This document shows, piece by piece, positions 22,903 through 33,700 of a stretch of 64,000 bases of DNA (its first letter is position 1; every line of letters starts with the position of its first letter). The position numbers and the translations under genes were made by a program. The notes beneath the pieces were generated by a model that worked only from the letters and a program-made list of their open reading frames with translations, was not told where the DNA came from and made no database searches. The DNA lies in the NCBI GenBank assembly GCA_036873135.1, contig JAPTYO010000010.1, positions 17,973,772 to 18,037,771 of the forward strand, in the 5' to 3' direction. The stretch is from Clarkia xantiana subsp. parviflora. Its lineage: Eukaryota; Streptophyta; Magnoliopsida; Myrtales; Onagraceae.

Positions 22903-23040
22903 TAATATATCAACAATACTGGTAGTTTAGTGGTTAAAAGCGATTGCTCCTAAGAGAGATTTTTACCATTCTAATTAAGTAAAATACCGACAATACTGGC
23001 AGTTTAGTGGTTAAGATCGCTTGCTCCTATGTGATCTGGT
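22903..23040. repeat. Tandem duplication with tRNA-like box A words
   Basis: Two copies of about 68 bp, at about 22903-22970 and 22971-23040, share CTAATTAAGTAA…CAATACTGG…AGTTTAGTGGTTAA…GATCGCTTGCTCCT-type sequence. AGTTTAGTGGTTAA resembles a Pol III box A, and GGTTCCAAAATTC after the second copy is a poor box B. It may be a decayed tRNA-derived SINE head. No tRNA fold is credible. Confidence 0.4.
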
Positions 23041-23341
23041 TCCAAAATTCTAGAGCTGAAACTCTCAGAATGTCACTTCCCGATGACCTATTTATACGAA
23101 AATAGATTTATTTTTTTTTTATTACTATTCCTTTTACAAATTCGGGCATCTTCAGTGCTAAAACCTTAGAACAGGAAGTAACGAAGAAACAAACAAACGA
23201 GTGAAAAGAGAAGAAAATGGATAGTCATTTGCGATTCATCAAACTTGGTTCCTTTACTTGGCAAGTTCTCACATTATAACACTAAGAGAAACCCGAAATA
23301 ATTAAGTTTAACCCACAAATATTACAATGGAAGGAATAGTC

Positions 23342-24400
23342 CTAAACAATAACTAAAGAGACAAACAATAACTTACCAACATGCCTTAAAGTAGAAATGG
23401 GCCGCCTAAGTTCAACAACGGGCCAAGAACAAATAATAGAGAACAAAAGCCCAATAAAAGAGACAAAGAAGACTCCAAATTCCAAGCAAAGAAGATGTCC
23501 TTCATTCCAAGCTGTGCGCAACCAGATAATAATGATCCTAACTGCAAAGTGACTTGGTAAATAAGTCAGCCAATTGATCATTGTTTTAATAAAGATAAGC
23601 TGCACAATCTTTTCAAGCAATTTGTCACGAATAGCATGACAATCCACCTCAATATGCTTAGTTCGTTCATGAAAAACATGATTACTAGCAATTTGAATAA
23701 TTGCCTTGTTATCACAATGCAAAACAGAAGGTTTGACTTGTTTAAAACCCAACTCACTAATCAAACCCCTAAGCCAAATAATCTCAGATAATAAAACAAC
23801 AATGCTTCTATATTCAGCTTCAGTAGAAGATTTAGAAACAGTATACTGCTTCTTAACCTTCCAAGACACAAGAGAAGAACTCAATTTGACACAGTAACCA
23901 GAAACAGACCTCCTACTTACCATACACCAAATCTAGTCAGAATCACAATAGCCTATCAACTCAGGAACTGAAGTAGCAGAAATGAGAGTTTCCTTACCAG
24001 GATCCCTCTTAATGTACCTGACTACCATCTTAGCAGCTTCTAAGTGAGAGACTTTTAAATCTTTCATATACTGACTAAGATGCTAAAATGTAAAACAGAT
24101 ATCTGGTCTAGTAATGGTCAAATAAAGCAGCTTCCTTGTCAGCTTTCTTTACAAATTTCATCATTTAGGTGAATATCATTTTATTCACACCTAAATGTTC
24201 ATCATAAGCACAAGCAGTTAGCTTTAGATTCAATTTCATAGGGGTTTTGGCAGTTTTTGCAGCTGCTAAACCAACAATAGAGATTAACTCTAAAGCATAC
24301 TTCATCTATGACATAACAATACCTGAATAGATCAGGAAACTTTTATACCGAAAAAGTATTTCAGATCACCAAAATCCTTCATCTTGAGTTGTGTTCCAAA
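23342..24400 (-). pseudogene. Ty1/copia pol relic (RT end and RNase H)
   Basis: Minus-strand fragments in several frames. From 24340 downwards come KYALELISIVGLAAAKTAKT, DPGKETLISATSVPELIGYC, then a frame from 23923 with the copia RNase H words VSWKVKKQYTVSKSSTEAEY and VLHCDNKAIIQIASNHVFHE. Stops and frame changes are frequent. The KYALELI…GLAAAKT…MKLNLKLT stretch resembles the equivalent part of the copia ORF at the right end of this window, suggesting the same lineage. No LTRs were found; 23090-23340 on its downstream side may be LTR debris. Confidence 0.85.
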
Positions 24401-24426
24401 ACAGACTTGAATTTAGTAATTAAAAA

Positions 24427-24636
24427 ATGGTTGTTAATAGCGACAACGAAAGGATGTCAAGCGGCTCGTTCTTCGGCCCGAGCCGTAGCACCATCATTAG
24501 TCCTCCCAAATCACTCATAAAAGACAACGGATTAAAAGCCGTGTACCGGGACTTCACTTATGCTGAACACTATGACCTGTTTTATAGCAGGGATCTCGAC
24601 CAAGTTCAGTGTCTAGAATTCTTTAAGAACAAATAA
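24427..24636 (+). pseudogene. 2-oxoglutarate/Fe(II) dioxygenase C-terminal fragment
   Basis: A 69-residue frame reading VVNSDNERMSSGSFFGPS, IISPPKSLI and YRDFTYAEHYDLFYSRDLDQ resembles the end of plant 2-ODD enzymes, just after the His-Arg of the iron/2OG-binding region. The catalytic HxD…H residues and RxS motif are not in the fragment. It starts right beside the copia relic, so the upstream part was probably lost or displaced. Which 2-ODD subfamily is unclear. Likely a gene relic, though it could be a last exon of something larger whose earlier exons I could not find. Confidence 0.6.
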
Positions 24637-25810
24637 TCAGCTTCATCACCCATAAAAGGAAGCAAATTATATGTTTTGATAATTAGTCGGTTAATAATAA
24701 TTAATTAAGTTTAATTGTGTTTGATGTTTTTGTGCTAGGTTAGTTGAAAATTACTTTCTCATCATCATATCTAAGTCATTTCGTGTTATATAAATAGAGG
24801 TTTAATTTGTATGTTTGTTTGAATAAAGTTATTTATATGTGTAAATTAAAGTTTAATTATTATAAAATTATAATTTCATCTCGATCAGCTAAGGATCACA
24901 TTTTCTTCGTTGACTGTCGAGTAGTAATTTAATTATGAAGGATTGCACACCGAGTTTGGTTTACTTAAAATTCTAATAAAGTGAATTTCCCACTTTACCC
25001 TTCTATATTCTACCTCATTAATTAATCAATTAATGACAAACCCTACTCTTTTTTTAACTTAAATTCTCGAGACCGGAGCCAGAATATATATATATACTAG
25101 ATGCTGACTCTGCACTACGTGCATGACTACATGTTAAATTCTAAAATTTAATATGTAAGAATAATTTTGAAAGTAATAAATGATATTAAGTATAAAAAAA
25201 ATATTTATATCAATTAGATGGGATAAAAATAAACTCTTCAAGTACTTAGTAGATGTATTTGTTATATATGTTGTTGACATATAAGAATTAACAATATGGA
25301 AAGATATTGTATTCTTTGTTCTTTATATAAAATTGCTTCATCATGCTCCTCAACTTTACTCATAATCCGATTTATCTGACCAAATTTTAATTTCAACTTA
25401 CCTTTTCAATTCCAAGATCTCAAGATCTAAGGGAAGATATGACACCTCTAACCTAGATAAGCATCAAACAGTGAACAAATTTAAACATTGCATAAAGGTT
25501 AGACTCATACAACTATCAATTGAAACTAACAAACTCAAATAATTTAGTAGTAGACTCATACCTGACTTCTTCCCGGCTAATATTTTAATAATAGGCTCTT
25601 CTCTTTGAATTAATGTTCATGAGGAGCATCAGAGAGGATGATGGAGGTGTTTCCGGTGACATCAGGCTAAGTCTCGATGAAATGGTGATTCCAGCAGCTG
25701 GCCTCGAAATCGGGAGCCAAACAAATATGAAGATGCTCGCACATCATAAAAAAAACCTAAATCAACAAATACCCATAAATACAAAATTGTTCATAAGAGT
25801 CATTATAATC
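24637..25810. other. AT-rich spacer with a possible Helitron end
   Basis: No gene seen. Near 25094-25130 the minus strand reads a hairpin-capable TGCACGTAGTGCA followed by CAGCATCTAGT, which fits a Helitron 3' terminus (hairpin then CTAG, inserted before T). No matching 5' end was found to its right. A small plus-strand frame at 25613-25861 shows no family likeness. Confidence 0.35.
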
Positions 25811-26341
25811 CTTTTTTTTTTTTTTTTTTCTAAAAGGAAAGTCATCTTATTCCGTAAATAAAATCTCAATCCGGATTACAATTCATAATTAATAAAGAAA
25901 CTAAAGGAGATGGGGTTCAAACACCCAATTGACAGCAAGGCTTCTATTAGCGTTCCTTTTTGTGAACCTCCATGAGATTCGGGGGATTTGGCTAGCAAGG
26001 CTTCGAATGGTATGAACGATGTTGTCGAGACGCCAATCACTTTCCTTTGTATTTCCACAAATCTGTTTGACTAGACATTCCGCATCTGACTCGATAACAA
26101 CTTCATTCCATCGGTGACGAATTGCAAGCTCCACTCCTTGAAGTATTGCTCTAGCTTCAACACTAGAAACTGTGCTACCCCTACTTACCCCGTTCCGACC
26201 TGCCACTATGATTCCATTGGAATCTCTTGCTATTACTCTGATGCCACCTCTCTTCGTGCTCTCAATCCAAGACCCATCACAATTAATTTTGATGATTCCC
26301 GGTAAAGGCCGTTGCCACTTAGGTGGTGTTTCATTCCTCAT
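25811..26341 (-). pseudogene. LINE 3' end: RNase H domain and poly(A) tail
   Basis: A minus-strand frame (26341-25901) encodes a plant LINE-type RNase H (RVT_3): INCDGSW, SVEARAILQGVELAI, ESDAECLV. The usual last catalytic Asp (normally in an AD-LA context near RxxN) is replaced in RNANRSLAVNWV, so the domain is decayed. Downstream on the same strand, a run of about 19 A (plus-strand T run at 25812-25830) forms the tail. RNase H followed by poly(A) is the 3' end of an L1-type retrotransposon; the 5' part is missing, the usual 5' truncation. A clear target duplication was not found. The family also includes host genes, but the tail argues for a LINE. Confidence 0.7.
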
Positions 26342-26787
26342 CGTCCTTGGAGCGTCCCACCTTTTGTTATATGTCCTCCATGTCTTGGCAATTCAAGACC
26401 CATCAGATTTATGATTGTAATAATATATTAATAATAATATTTAATACGTTTATAAATGAACCAAACCCATATATGAACCAACTTATATAAAAAAGCATAT
26501 GATAATTGTAAAGACTGCCTAGCGGGTCAAGAGGGGTTGGATTTATTGCTGAGATCGAAGAAGTCAAGTCACCAACACAGGACGAACTCTAGCTTCATTT
26601 GCAGCTCTCAATACATTTTTCATCCCTTAAATAGTTGGTTATATAAAAAAAACAACTCATGTGCACAAATTCATAAAAAGCGCTCTGTTTCACGATCCCC
26701 AACTAAACCCCCGTTCTTATCTCCTCCAGTCCACTACCATTTTCTCAATCGGAAAAGATTTCCAGATCTCCTGGAGGAGCTATTTTC

Positions 26788-27017
26788 TAATCTGAAGAAG
26801 CCCATCTGGCAGCAGTGGCGGCGGAGACAGAGGTGGAAAAAAGCAGAGGATCATTTTCGGTTAAAGATAGGAGAGTCCTCCACTTTGTGTATCATCACCA
26901 AACTGTTGAACACATAGGGGAGATCAATCATAATAGTTTATCAGAGGGTCCAGATTTTCCATCTGGGTTTGGGAGGGAATTTGCCGATCTTCTCATAAGC
27001 GGCCGAGTCTTCAACAA
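26788..27017 (+). pseudogene. GH31 sulfoquinovosidase-like pseudogene, left part
   Basis: Open from a stop at 26788 but with no ATG. It reads AAETEVEKSRGSFSVKD, YHHQTVEHI and LLISGRVFNN, which resembles the N-terminal part of plant GH31 alpha-glucosidase/YihQ-like proteins (AETEVE…SRGSF…LLITGRVF) as I remember them. The frame runs exactly into the Tat-2 insertion at 27017 and resumes behind it at 38343. Short open frames before 26788 may hold more decayed N-terminal sequence. There are no introns where a full gene would have hundreds more residues, so this is a relic. Confidence 0.65.
27013..27017 (+). repeat. Tat-2 target site duplication, left (AACAA)
   Basis: AACAA directly before the 5' LTR; the same five bases follow the 3' LTR at 38343-38347. 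A perfect 5-bp duplication is what a Ty3-type integrase leaves, and it fixes both ends of the element. Confidence 0.95.
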
Positions 27018-27664
27018 TGATGGGCCCTGGCGAAGGCCGTTAGGCCCCTTAACGATTGGCTAAACGGCGACTAGGCCTAATGGGCTAGGAGCTGGGCTGC
27101 TGGAAGGCTAAGGGCTCCGACGGAAGGAGGCCCCGATACTGAATGGCCACGAGCAAGTATGGCTTCGACAGGGAAGAGCCTCGAAGATATCGGACCTGGA
27201 CGTAGTCGGTCCCGATATGGGAGTTGACACCACCCCCCGAAACCGAATCCTCAAACGATGTAACTTGGGAGTCTCCGATAACGATCGAGACTCGCCAGTA
27301 AGAGCACAATCCCGGAAATCTCGCCACGATTATAGTGGTGGTATAATGGGCGAGATATGCGGGATACGAATAACTGTACGAGATACAGGGCAGAATATAT
27401 GGCGAGATACGTGGAATAGCGGATCACAATCCAACCACCTAATCAGGTAACTGGGATAACCTCCCCCTATAAAAGGAGGGAAGTTATTCCAGATTAGGGT
27501 TACGTTTTACACACACTCACATTGCTTGCCTATTCTGTTGATCGCCATACTTACGTTAAGCATCGGAGAGGGATTCTGGGCCATTGCCCTCTATCCCCTT
27601 CTGCAGGATTACGAGGAGCTAAGGAATCCGTCACCGTAACCGGAGTTCCCGCCGTGATCCAACA
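27018..27664 (+). mobile_element. Tat-2 5' LTR (647 bp)
   Basis: Starts TGATGGGCCCTGG and ends GATCCAACA. Identical to the 3' LTR at 37696-38342 except for one T/C difference (GGCTTCGACAGG here, GGCTCCGACAGG there). It contains one TATA box and several GAGATA- and CGATA-type words. Confidence 0.97.
27468..27474 (+). promoter_or_regulatory. Tat-2 LTR TATA box
   Basis: TATAAAA in the context CCCCTATAAAAGGAGGG, a strong plant core promoter. The 3' LTR has the same box at 38146-38152. Transcription should start near 27500, giving an R-U5 of about 160 bases. Confidence 0.75.
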
Positions 27665-27665
27665 T

Positions 27666-27682
27666 TGGCGCCGTCTGTGGGA
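27666..27682 (+). promoter_or_regulatory. Tat-2 primer binding site
   Basis: TGGCGCCGTCTGTGGGA, one base after the LTR, same as in Tat-1. The first nine bases fit the tRNA-Asp 3' end; the primer identity is inferred. Confidence 0.8.
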
Positions 27683-27732
27683 AACGCAACAAAAAGCCAA
27701 AAAGTAAGTTTGCTTTCCTTTGATTCCTTATC

Positions 27733-30700
27733 ATGGCTGGCAACAGACCGCAGCGTTCAGGCAAGCAGGTGCCGGCCGCCAGCAATCCTCCTGAGGATGC
27801 TGCCCAGCATCAGGATCTGAGAGATGAGGGTGACAGCACTCGCCGAAACGAAGCACCTTCCCCGAATCCGGAGCTGGCCAGGGTAGTGGCAGAGGCCATG
27901 CCCCTATTCATGGAGGCCATGGAGGCCCTCCTAGACCGAAGAGAAGCTGCTAGAAGGCAGGCTGATCTACCGCCGCTCCCTCCACGGCGAGACAATCCCA
28001 GAAGGCAGGGGGACGACAACTTGCCTCCACCTCCTCCATTAAGGGAACAGCCTATTCCCCCCAATCCAGCACCGGTGGAGAATTTTGTGGTCGATGGACC
28101 GGGGCCAGTGCAACAAAGGACCATTCCCCTGAATGGTCCCCTCACTGCCGACCAGGTGGTGAGAATTGTGGGTATCTGCATGGGAGACCAGAAGCCCATG
28201 ATGTCGGAGCTGGGAAGTCAGGAAACCCATCCCTTCGTGCCCAGGCTGATTCGTACCCTGGCCCCTCCAGGTCTGGGTATCCCGAAGATAGACGAGTACG
28301 ACGGGGACGCGGACCCGGTTCGCCACGTACAAAAGCACTTGACAGCATGCATGGGCAGGACCCCAGATGAGGATGTTATCTGCGCTCTGTTCCCAAGCAC
28401 CCTCGGGGAGAAGGCGATGACATGGTTCTACAGTCTGCCCACTGGATGTATCACCTGCTGGAAGGATATGCACCAGCGATTCATTGCCCAGTATCAAGGA
28501 CGCCGACGGCTTCTGAAGAGCGTTCGGACCCTGCATGAGGTGGTCCAGAGGCCTGACGAGTCGCTGGCTCAATACTATCAGCGTTACACGGCTGGCATGA
28601 CTGAGCTGGATGAGGAGATATCGGAGGGCGAGGCCATCCGTACCTTCCTGAAAAACCTTAAACCCCCTTACGGTTCCGACTTACTGCACAGCATCGCGGC
28701 CAAGAATGTCTGGAACATGGAGGCGCTCCAGGCAAGGGTGAAACAGCAAATCGACGTTCAGGAGTCTAAGATTGCCGCCGGAGAACTGGCTCCTCCCAAG
28801 GGGCACGAAGGAAAACACTTGTTCAAACCATTGGACAACCGGCACAAGAAGGATAACTCCGAGAGTAGTCGGAGTCGAGGACGTTCCGATCGGAGGGAGG
28901 ATAAGCGTCCGAACAGGAGGGACAGTCAGAAGGAAGAGTTTACCCCTCTCAACAGACCTTTAAAGGAGGTCTTAGCAGTGATGGAGAAGCAAGGCCTCGC
29001 CCGTTTCCCCAAGAAGAAGGAAGGAGAAAAATTGGGCTCCCGCACCGACCGTTACTGCCGGTTTCATCGGGCCTCCGGTCACGACACTGACCAATGTCGA
29101 GAACTGAAGAAGGAAATAGAGAAGCTTATCCAGAGGGGTAAGTTGAAGGAGTTCGTGGGGGACTCACGCTGCAAGCCCCGCTCACGATCTCGGTCGAGGT
29201 CCAAATCTCGATCGAGGTCCCCCAGGAAGAGAAGGTCCGACGTAGAACCTTCGGAGGGCCCTTCCGGGTCCCGACAGAAGAGAATTATTAATGTGATCCA
29301 CGGAGGGTTCGCTGCAGGAGGAGACACATCATCCTCTCGGGAACGTTATGCCAACCAAGTACCAGTCGCAGTGGTTTTGGGGAAGAGATCGCGGTCGTGG
29401 ACCCCGAAGGAAGAAATGGAGATCACCTTCTCGGCGAAGGATCTGGAGGGAGTAGAAACCCCCCACGAGGATGCCCTGGTAGTAACACTGGATGTAGGAG
29501 GATTTGAAGTGAAGAGGATCCTCGTTGATGGAGGAAGCTCCTCCGACATCCTCTTCTCCGACGCCCTGGAACAGATGGGAAAGAAGAAGAAAGATTTGCG
29601 GGAGGTTACCTTCCCGATGGTGGGATTTTGTGGCACAACCTCTTATCCGTTGGGGGTTATCACACTGCCCGTGTGGTTCGGCAGTGGCTGGAAAATGGAG
29701 AAGCGAGATGTGGAGTTCGTGGTGGTCGAATCCACAGGAACGTACAATGCAATCATTGGAAGAACCACCATTAACCCTCTGATGGCGGTTGCCTCGACGG
29801 TCCACCAAAAACTGAAGTTCCCAACCGAGAATGGGGTAGGCGAGGTGAAAGGCGACCAGGTGGCGTCGAGACGGTGCTATGTCAACGCCACCAGGAGATC
29901 AAGGAAGGAGGCTATGTCAGTGCTCCAGACAGACACTGACCCCCGAGAGGAGTTTGGGCGTCCCGCCCCCATGGAGGACCTAAAGGAAGTCGAGATAGAT
30001 GGGCCCGAGAGGAAGGTAAAAATCGGATCTGCCTTATCCGACGAAAGGGCCCAGGAGTTGATTGCGCTCTTGCAAGAATTTAAGGAGCTGTTTGCCTGGT
30101 CCCCGAGTGATATGCCAGGAATCAGCCGGGACGTAATCGAGCACGAACTGAATATCGACCCTACGATCAAGCCGATCGCGCAGAAGAGACGTCCGATGGG
30201 GGCAGACAAGAGGATTGCAATCCAGCAGGAGGTCGGCAGGCTGCTCGACGCTGGATTCATTAGGGAGATCCGATTCCAGACGTGGGTAGCCAACCCAGTG
30301 CTGGTAAGGAAGAGCAACGGGAGATGGCGGATGTGTGTCGACTTCCGCGACCTGAACAAGGCTTGTCCGAAGGACTGTTATCCGCTCCCGCGGATCGATC
30401 AACTAGTGGATGCTACATCGGGACATGAGCTGCTGAGCTTTATGGATGCTTATTCTGGTTATAATCAGATAAAAATGGCGGAGAAGGATGCCCAACACAC
30501 CGCCTTTTACGCTGACAGCGAAGTCTTCCAGTACGATGTCATGCCTTTTGGCCTGGTAAATGCGGGGGCAACCTATCAAAGAATGGTGAACAAGCTGTTC
30601 GGGGACATGATCGGAAATACCATGGAAGCTTACGTAGATGACATGTTGGTGAAATCCCGACAAGCGTCGGACCATGTCGGTAATTTGGCTATGGCCTTCG

Positions 30701-33700
30701 AGAGGATGAAGCTCCACCAGGTCCGACTGAATCCAGCTAAATGCGCTTTCGGAGTCCATTCCGGGAAGTTCTTAGGCTTCATGGTGAGCCAGAGGGGGAT
30801 CGAGGTGAATCCCGAGAAGCTGAGGGCGATAGAAGAGATGCAGTCTCCGACCAACCATAGGGAGGTGCAAGTGTTGAACGGTCGACTGGCTTCCATAAAT
30901 CGCTTCTTATCCAAGGCCAGTGACCGATCGATGCCATTTTTCAAGGTGTTAAGGGCCAACCGACAGTTCGAATGGACTACCGAATGTGAGAAGGCGTTCC
31001 AAACGCTCAAACAGCACCTCCGCGACCTCCCGCCACTGGCGAAGCCAACTCCAGGCGAGCCGCTCTATCTTTATTTGGCCATTTCTGCATTTGCAATAAG
31101 CTCTGTTCTAGTTAAAGCTGTCAAAGGCAATCAGATTCCTGTCTATTATGTAAGCAAGGCGTTTGCCAAGAGTGAAATGAATTATCCTCCGATTGAGAAG
31201 TATCTCTTTGCGTTGATTATTACTGCTCGAAAGTTACGGCCCTACTTCCATGCGCATGAAATTACGGTGTTGACTGATCAGCCATTGAAACACTTCTTGA
31301 ACCGACCCGACGCGTCGGGGAGATTAGTAAAGTGGGCCGTGGAACTTAGCGAGTTTCGAATTCATTTCGCTCCGAGAACAGCTATCAAAGGGCAGGCATT
31401 GGCTGACTTTATAGTTGAATCTACTATTCCCGATCCTGAAGTAACGGAAACAGTAGAGGGGGCAACCACCGGGAAGACTGACGAGGTCCCGATGGAAAGA
31501 CAGTTGGAACAGCCAAATAAGAAGAGCACCTGGGAGTTGTACACAGATGGCTCCTCAAGCTCAGACGGATCGGGTGCAGGATTCGTATTGATTCCACCAG
31601 GTGGGGCGGAGCCGCTTCGATATGCATTGGCCCTGACATTTAAAGCCACCAATAACGAGGCAGAGTATGAAGCTCTTATAACAGGACTGAAAATCGCCAG
31701 GGGTACTGGAATCGAGCATCTGAGAGTGAAGTGTGATGCAAGCCTGATTGTAAATCAGATTCGGGGACAGTATGGAGCAAAGAATCCAATCATGAAGAAA
31801 TATCTTCAGGAGGCTCAAACATTAAAGGAAAGCTTCAAAAGTTTCGATATAGAGGCGATCCCAAGAGAAAAGAATGTGGAGGCCGATGCCTTGAGCAAGT
31901 TTGCCTTGGGGGCACCTTTGGAGGAGACTCGGAGGGTACACTTCTTGGAGAAGGTGATTCTATCGACGACCGATCCATCGGAAGTATGCACTATCGGGAC
32001 AGGGTCAGAAGAGAAGCCCACGTGGATGACCCCGATAATTGTGTACCTAACCACGGGTGCAGGATTCGTATTGATTCCACCAGGTGGGGCGGAGCCGCTT
32101 CGATATGCATTGGCCCTGACATTTAAAGCCACCAATAACGAGGCAGAGTATGAAGCTCTTATAACAGGACTGAAAATCGCCAGGGGTACTGGAATCGAGC
32201 ATCTGAGAGTGAAGTGTGATGCAAGCCTGATTGTAAATCAGATTCGGGGACAGTATGGAGCAAAGAATCCAATCATGAAGAAATATCTTCAGGAGGCTCA
32301 AACATTAAAGGAAAGCTTCAAAAGTTTCGATATAGAGGCGATCCCAAGAGAAAAGAATGTGGAGGCCGATGCCTTGAGCAAGTTTGCCTTGGGGGCACCT
32401 TTGGAGGAGACTCGGAGGGTACACTTCTTGGAGAAGGTGATTCTATCGACGACCGATCCATCGGAAGTATGCACTATCGGGACAGGGTCAGAAGAGAAGC
32501 CCACGTGGATGACCCCGATAATTGTGTACCTAACCACGGGGGCACTGCCTGAAGACAAAATGGCAGCAGAACGACTGCGACGAATGTCAATTAACTACGC
32601 GATGGTGGATAACCAGTTGTACAAGAAGGGTTTACTCTCGACACCTTTCTTGAAATGCGTAGCAGAACCTGACACGACCCGAATTCTGAGAGAACTACAT
32701 GAAGGAGTCGCAGCCTGTCACGAGGGCGCTCGATCCATCCTGAGAAAGGCGTTGAACTTGGGATATTATTGGCCTACGATGAATAAGGAGGCAACAGCGC
32801 TTGTTCGATCCTGTGACGCGTGTCAGAGATACGCCTCGAATATCACAGCCCCCGCTGCTGATCTGACGCCCATTGGGAGTGCTTGGCCCTTCGCACAGTG
32901 GGGCATTGACCTGGTGGGACCCCTTCCGAAAGCAAAGAGCCAGTGCACACATCTGCTGGTTGCAATTGATTACTTCTCGAAGTGGATCGAGGCTAAGCCC
33001 TTAGCCAAGACAACAGCGGGACATATCATTAAGTTCCTCCAGACCCGAATCTTGTCAAGATATGGGGTGCCAAAGGTGATCATCAGTGACAACGGTCCTC
33101 CATTTAATGGGGCCCAGTTGGAGAGATTCCTGGACGAGTTCAATATCGAGCATCGGACGGCATCCGTTCGTCACGCCCAGACCAACGGGCAGGTGGAGGC
33201 TGCCAACAAAATCGTGATGGAGGGCTTGAAGAAGAGGGTCTACGCTTTGGACGGAAAATGGCTAGATGAGCTGGAGAACGTGTTATGGGCGGTCCGAACG
33301 ACACCCAAGCGGTCAACAGGTGAAACCCCGTTTGCACTTGTTTATGGGACGGAGGCGGTCGCTCCTGTGGAAATCGCTGTGGCGTCCCATCGAACCAGAA
33401 GCTATGAGCCCTCGACGAGTCCAGGAAAAGCCAAGATAGGACCTTTAACGAATGACGAAACCAGGCGCCTGGAGTTATCCTTGTTAGAGGAAAAACGGCT
33501 AGAGGCCGACATAACGCAAGCTCGGATGCGTCTGGCGACGGCGAGGTACTATAACCGGAAGGTCAAGTCGCGACAGTTCTATGCGGGGGAGCTGGTCCTA
33601 CGTCGGAATGAGTTCGCTCTCCAGGATCGGATCAACAAGCTGTCTCCGAAATGGGAAGGGCCTTACAAGATCGTAGGCATGCCGGCCTCAAATGCTTACA

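Noticed and set aside
22930..23035. Possible tRNA genes from the box A-like words
   Set aside because: No acceptor or anticodon stem can be folded and box B is poor; kept only as a possible SINE relic.
26537..26917. 126-codon plus-strand frame left of Tat-2
   Set aside because: Lacks an ATG start (begins with TTG) and has no domain; the GH31-like reading is in another frame from 26788. Parts before 26788 may be decayed N-terminal sequence, not claimed.
28039..33337. Many minus-strand frames of 60-177 codons across Tat-2 gag-pol
   Set aside because: Shadows of the long sense frame; no start context, splice sites or domains, unlike the real antisense gene at 34429-37153.
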